Assembly: GCA_012516175.1 (NCBI GenBank)
Contig: JAAYWZ010000106.1
Span: 1-47,152 of the forward strand
Source: Bacilli bacterium
GTDB lineage: Bacteria > Bacillota_I > Bacilli_A > Haloplasmatales > Haloplasmataceae
Direction of reading: 5' to 3'
DNA: 47,152 bases
Shown here: positions 44,420 to 47,152 of the stretch, piece after piece
How the letters are laid out: each line of letters opens with the position of its first letter
How positions within the stretch are numbered: position 1 is the first letter of the stretch
Translations under genes and position numbers: made by a program
Notes under the pieces: model-generated
Database searches by the model: none
What the model saw: the letters and a program-made list of their open reading frames with translations, nothing else
Told to the model about the DNA's origin: nothing

Positions 44420-44448
44420 TTAACAAAAAGAAAAGTCTATGTTATAAT
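44420..44448 (+). promoter_or_regulatory. Promoter (P2) of the candidate small RNA
   Basis: TTAACA (44420-44425), 17-base spacer, TATAAT (44443-44448) with an extended TGT. Predicted start is near 44455, just before the first hairpin. Confidence 0.65.
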
Positions 44449-44454
44449 TTTCGT

Positions 44455-44609
44455 GTAGCACTACAAGAGTAGTGTTACCGCAAAAATATTATTTTGCACC
44501 CCCATATACCCTTTTCATAATAACCCCTAATATTGGGTCGTGGGTTAATACCCACGACCCCCCATTCAATTGGGCACTAAAAGTTAGAGTAATGAATCTA
44601 ACTTTTTTT
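44455..44609 (+). ncRNA. Candidate structured small RNA with C-rich single-stranded stretches
   Basis: A transcript of about 155 nt bounded by a good promoter and an intrinsic terminator, with no plausible ORF. Predicted hairpins: 44456-44477 (9 bp, loop aaga), 44480-44497 (6 bp), 44535-44560 (10-bp GC-rich stem gggtcgtggg/cccacgaccc, loop ttaata) and the terminator. Between them lie unpaired C runs: accccc (44498-44503), accc (44509-44511 area), aacccc (44522-44527) and acccccc (44557-44563). C-rich loops in Gram-positive small RNAs such as RsaE/RoxS pair with SD sequences. I do not recognise it as 6S, SRP, tmRNA or RNase P RNA. A leader of tex is an alternative, but the terminator argues for an independent RNA. 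Confidence 0.6.
44579..44609 (+). terminator. Terminator of the candidate small RNA
   Basis: aaagttaga (44580-44588) pairs with tctaacttt (44597-44605), loop gtaatgaa, followed by T. Confidence 0.8.
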
Positions 44610-44705
44610 ATTTATAGAGAGCTAACTAATTTAATATACTAAATCTCGAAAAAATATGTTAGAATAAGTTAGTATGAATGCTTTATTCAGATTGAGGAGG
44701 ATATA

Positions 44706-46898
44706 ATGGCAGAAGTTGTTTTTAATCAAGATTTAATTGTGAAGATTGCCAAAGATCTAAACATTAAGCCAATTCAGGTAGAAAAAGTGTTGGAACTTTT
44801 GGCAGATAATAATACCGTGCCATTTATCGCACGTTATCGAAAAGAAGTAACAGGTGCATTGGATGAAGAGAAGATTAGGGAAATATCAAAAGAGTATGAA
44901 TATCAACTCAACTTGTTACAACGTAAAGATGATGTCATTAGATTAATTGCGGAAAAAGGTAAACTAACAGACGAGTTAAGAGATAAAATCTTGAAATGTG
45001 AAAAACTTGCAGAAATCGAAGATATTTATCGTCCTTATAAAGAAAAGAAAAAGACACGGGCTACAGAGGCAATAGCGAAAGGATTAGAACCTTTAGCACA
45101 TACATTATTATCATTCCCTAAGGAAATCGATATTCTAGCGGAAGCACAAAAATACATTAATCCTGAACATGGTGTAAATGATATTAATGAGGCTTTACAA
45201 GGTGCGATGGATATTATCGCCGAAATAGTAAGTGATGATGCAGACATTAGAAAATTTGTTAAAGATGTCATTTTCCATGAAGGAGTTATCCAATCTAAAG
45301 TTAAAGATGAGACTCTAGATGAACGTAAGGTTTATGAAATGTATTATGATTATCAAGAACCAATAAGTAAGATTGTCTCACATCGCATTCTCGCGATTAA
45401 TCGTGGTGAAAACGAAAAAGTCTTACGTGTTTCTCTAGTTGAACCTAAAGAGAAAATACTTAACTTTATTTATAATAAAATGATTAAAGATGATAAATCT
45501 CCTGTTACTGAATATGTAATGATGGCATGTGATGATGGCTATAAACGCTTGATTAAACCATCAGTAGAACGGGAGATTAGAGCTGAGTTAAAAGAAAAAG
45601 CAGAGGAACAGGCAATTACGATATTCTCGGAAAATCTTCGTAAGCTGTTACTGCAACCACCGATGAAAGAAAAAATTGTATTAGGTATTGACCCAGCTTA
45701 TCGGACAGGTTGTAAATATGCGGTGGTTGATGGTACGGGAAAACTATTAACTAAAGGTGTGATTTATCCGCATGAACGTTATGTGGGCGAGGAAGTAAAT
45801 GATGAACGTGTGCAAGAAGCAAGACGCGAAATCATTAAAGTTGTTGACGATTATAATGTTGATATTATTGCGATCGGCAATGGTACAGCTTCCCGTGAAA
45901 CTGAGGAATTTGTCATAAGTGTAATCAATAACCTTAAACGCGATGTATCATATATTATAGTTAGTGAAGCAGGAGCCAGTGTATATTCAGCCTCAGAGCT
46001 TGCGAAAGAAGAGTTTCCTGATTTACATGTTGAGGAACGTTCGGCAGTATCAATTGCGCGTAGACTTCAAGATCCTTTATCAGAATTAGTCAAGATTGAT
46101 CCTAAATCCATTGGCGTTGGCCAGTATCAACATGATGTTAATCAAACAAAACTGGCAGAGACTTTACAATTTGTGGTTGAAACCACAGTTAACCGCGTTG
46201 GTGTTAATGTCAATACTGCCAGTGAAGCATTATTAAAATATGTATCTGGTTTAAATACCCAAGTCGCAAGAAATATTGTGCAATATCGGAATGAACATGG
46301 TAAGTTTAAATCGAGAGAAGAACTCAAGAATGTAAGCCGTTTTGGTGCTAAAGCTTATGAGCAAGCTATTGGGTTTTTAAGAATTGTTGATGGTGTGCAA
46401 CCTTTAGATAAAACAGGGATTCATCCAGAAAATTACGAAAATACGATGAAGATACTCAAACATCTTGAATGCACTGTAAATGATTTAGGTAGAGAAAAAC
46501 TAATTGACAAAATTAGTAATGCTGATTGCAAAGAATTAATGCATATTACTAATTTAGGTGAGCATACTTTAAATGATATCCTCGATGCTTTAGTAGCACC
46601 AAATCGAGATCCACGTGATGATTTACCTAAACCATTATTAAAGCGTGGCGTTATGCGTTTAGAAGACCTTCATGTTGGTATGGAACTCCAAGGAACAGTG
46701 CGCAATGTTGTGGATTTTGGTGCTTTCGTTGATTGTGGTGTTAAAGAAGATGGTTTAGTACATCGTTCTAAACTTAGTAAACGGTATATTAAACACCCAA
46801 TGGAAGTAGTAAATGTTGGAGATATTGTGACAGTTTATGTTGAAAGTATTGATTTATTACGAAGAAGATTGTCACTTACGATGATTAAACCAGAATAA
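44706..46898 (+). CDS. tex: Tex family RNA-binding transcription accessory protein
   Basis: Conserved cytoplasmic nucleic-acid-binding protein (homologue of eukaryotic Spt6). The 730-residue product shows the N-terminal HTH-like region with NNTVPFIARYRKEVTGALDE (split signature), a YqgF/RNase H-like domain (VLGIDPAYRTGCKYAVVD, about 322-450), tandem helix-hairpin-helix motifs (VNVNTASEALLKYVSGL and FKSREELKNV, about 500-570) and a C-terminal S1 domain (about 655-725; LQGTVRNVVDFGAFVDCG). The SD is gaggagg. Its promoter is not clear. Confidence 0.97.
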   Translation: MAEVVFNQDLIVKIAKDLNIKPIQVEKVLELLADNNTVPFIARYRKEVTGALDEEKIREISKEYEYQLNLLQRKDDVIRLIAEKGKLTDELRDKILKCEKLAEIEDIYRPYKEKKKTRATEAIAKGLEPLAHTLLSFPKEIDILAEAQKYINPEHGVNDINEALQGAMDIIAEIVSDDADIRKFVKDVIFHEGVIQSKVKDETLDERKVYEMYYDYQEPISKIVSHRILAINRGENEKVLRVSLVEPKEKILNFIYNKMIKDDKSPVTEYVMMACDDGYKRLIKPSVEREIRAELKEKAEEQAITIFSENLRKLLLQPPMKEKIVLGIDPAYRTGCKYAVVDGTGKLLTKGVIYPHERYVGEEVNDERVQEARREIIKVVDDYNVDIIAIGNGTASRETEEFVISVINNLKRDVSYIIVSEAGASVYSASELAKEEFPDLHVEERSAVSIARRLQDPLSELVKIDPKSIGVGQYQHDVNQTKLAETLQFVVETTVNRVGVNVNTASEALLKYVSGLNTQVARNIVQYRNEHGKFKSREELKNVSRFGAKAYEQAIGFLRIVDGVQPLDKTGIHPENYENTMKILKHLECTVNDLGREKLIDKISNADCKELMHITNLGEHTLNDILDALVAPNRDPRDDLPKPLLKRGVMRLEDLHVGMELQGTVRNVVDFGAFVDCGVKEDGLVHRSKLSKRYIKHPMEVVNVGDIVTVYVESIDLLRRRLSLTMIKPE

Positions 46899-46935
46899 AC
46901 TGATTTGATTTTGGCTAATTTTCGTGGTTAATATC

Positions 46936-46964
46936 TTGACAACTTAAAACAGATAGTGTATTAT
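46936..46964 (+). promoter_or_regulatory. tRNA operon promoter
   Basis: Consensus TTGACA (46936-46941), 17-base spacer, TATTAT (46959-46964), just before tRNA-Ser. Confidence 0.7.
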
Positions 46965-46982
46965 AAAATGGCGTTTTAGAGT

Positions 46983-47075
46983 GGAGTAATACTCAAGAGG
47001 CTGAAGAGGCGCCCCTGCTAAGGGTGTAGGTCGGGGAAACCCGGCGCGAGGGTTCAAATCCCTCTTACTCCGCCA
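46983..47075 (+). tRNA. tRNA-Ser(GCU)
   Basis: Acceptor ggagtaa pairs with ttactcc, with discriminator G and encoded CCA. The anticodon stem cgccc/gggtg holds the loop ctgctaa with anticodon GCT at 47017-47019. A long variable arm (taggtcggggaaacccggcgc region) marks a class II tRNA, as expected for serine. The T loop gttcaaat is present. Confidence 0.97.
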
Positions 47076-47083
47076 TTTTATAT

Positions 47084-47152
47084 GCCGACTTAGCTCAATC
47101 GGTAGAGCAACTGACTTGTAATCAGTAGGTTACGGGTTCAATTCCTGTAGTC
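47084..47152 (+). tRNA. tRNA-Thr(UGU), 3' end cut by the window
   Basis: It begins with acceptor strand gccgact, D loop with agctcaatcggtagagca, anticodon stem actga/tcagt with loop cttgtaa and anticodon TGT at 47117-47119, and T arm gggttcaattcct. The sequence ends inside the 3' acceptor strand. It follows tRNA-Ser by 8 bases and shares its promoter, so a larger tRNA cluster probably continues. Confidence 0.93.

Noticed and set aside
44455-44609. 6S RNA
   Set aside because: 6S RNA folds as one long interrupted hairpin with paired ends and a central bubble. Here the predicted fold is a row of separate local hairpins.
1-47152. CRISPR arrays, prophage, insertion sequences
   Set aside because: No regularly spaced repeats, transposase, integrase or phage structural genes were seen. 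The only tandem repeat is the two-copy 51-bp unit near 4.9 kb.

Overview
AT-rich bacterial DNA with a dense, mostly co-directional gene layout, short intergenic gaps, strong Shine-Dalgarno (SD) sites and many intrinsic terminators. The gene set (HPr kinase, YvcK, WhiA, RapZ, Lgt, YvlD-like, AcpS followed by a YdcC-like lipoprotein, XRE regulator) points to a low-GC Gram-positive lineage (Bacillota, or a standard-code Mycoplasmatota relative). TGA ends several genes (whiA, citC, glmS), so the mycoplasma code 4 is unlikely. Catabolism looks anaerobic and amino-acid fermenting. The exact taxon cannot be fixed from this window.

Regions. 1-0.5 kb: a PH-like membrane protein gene whose 3' end runs into a perfect 111-bp inverted copy of its own 5' region, probably a contig-edge artefact. 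0.6-4.7 kb: a DUF4397 protein with a Met-rich linker and a three-gene ABC-2 exporter. 4.7-5.2 kb: a gap with hairpins and an odd array of SD-ATG units. 5.2-15.1 kb: uvrA, a vanZ-like gene broken by one TGA, then the conserved block yvlD-hprK-lgt-trxB-rapZ-yvcK-whiA. 15.1-17.4 kb: ridA and an amidase. 17.4-23.9 kb: a complete histidine utilisation operon (hutH, hutU, ftcD, hutI, fchA). 24.5-26.8 kb, minus strand: cysteine desulfidase family protein and asparaginase. 26.9-36.5 kb: citC, citXG, glutamate mutase (glmS, glmL, glmE), methylaspartate ammonia-lyase and citDEF, i.e. the methylaspartate route of glutamate fermentation, with the 'citrate lyase' most likely acting as citramalate lyase. 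36.7-40.1 kb: a degenerate HepT-like protein, then ptb-buk-bcd on the minus strand. 40.2-47.1 kb: ANT(6)-like nucleotidyltransferase, XRE regulator, acpS, DUF378 protein, YdcC-like lipoprotein, aminotransferase, a candidate small RNA, tex, tRNA-Ser(GCU) and a tRNA-Thr(UGU) cut by the window end.

How the parts fit. The hut operon turns histidine into glutamate, ammonia and a one-carbon unit on tetrahydrofolate. The glm/mal/cit operon turns glutamate via 3-methylaspartate, mesaconate and citramalate into acetate and pyruvate; only the mesaconate hydratase step is not encoded here. Ptb-Buk can convert acyl-CoA to acid with ATP gain, and Bcd deaminates branched-chain amino acids. Cre-like sites at hutH, between cyuA and citC, and at ptb, in a genome with HprK, suggest that these catabolic units are jointly repressed by CcpA/HPr when sugar is available. 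This last point is inference: ccpA is not in the window.
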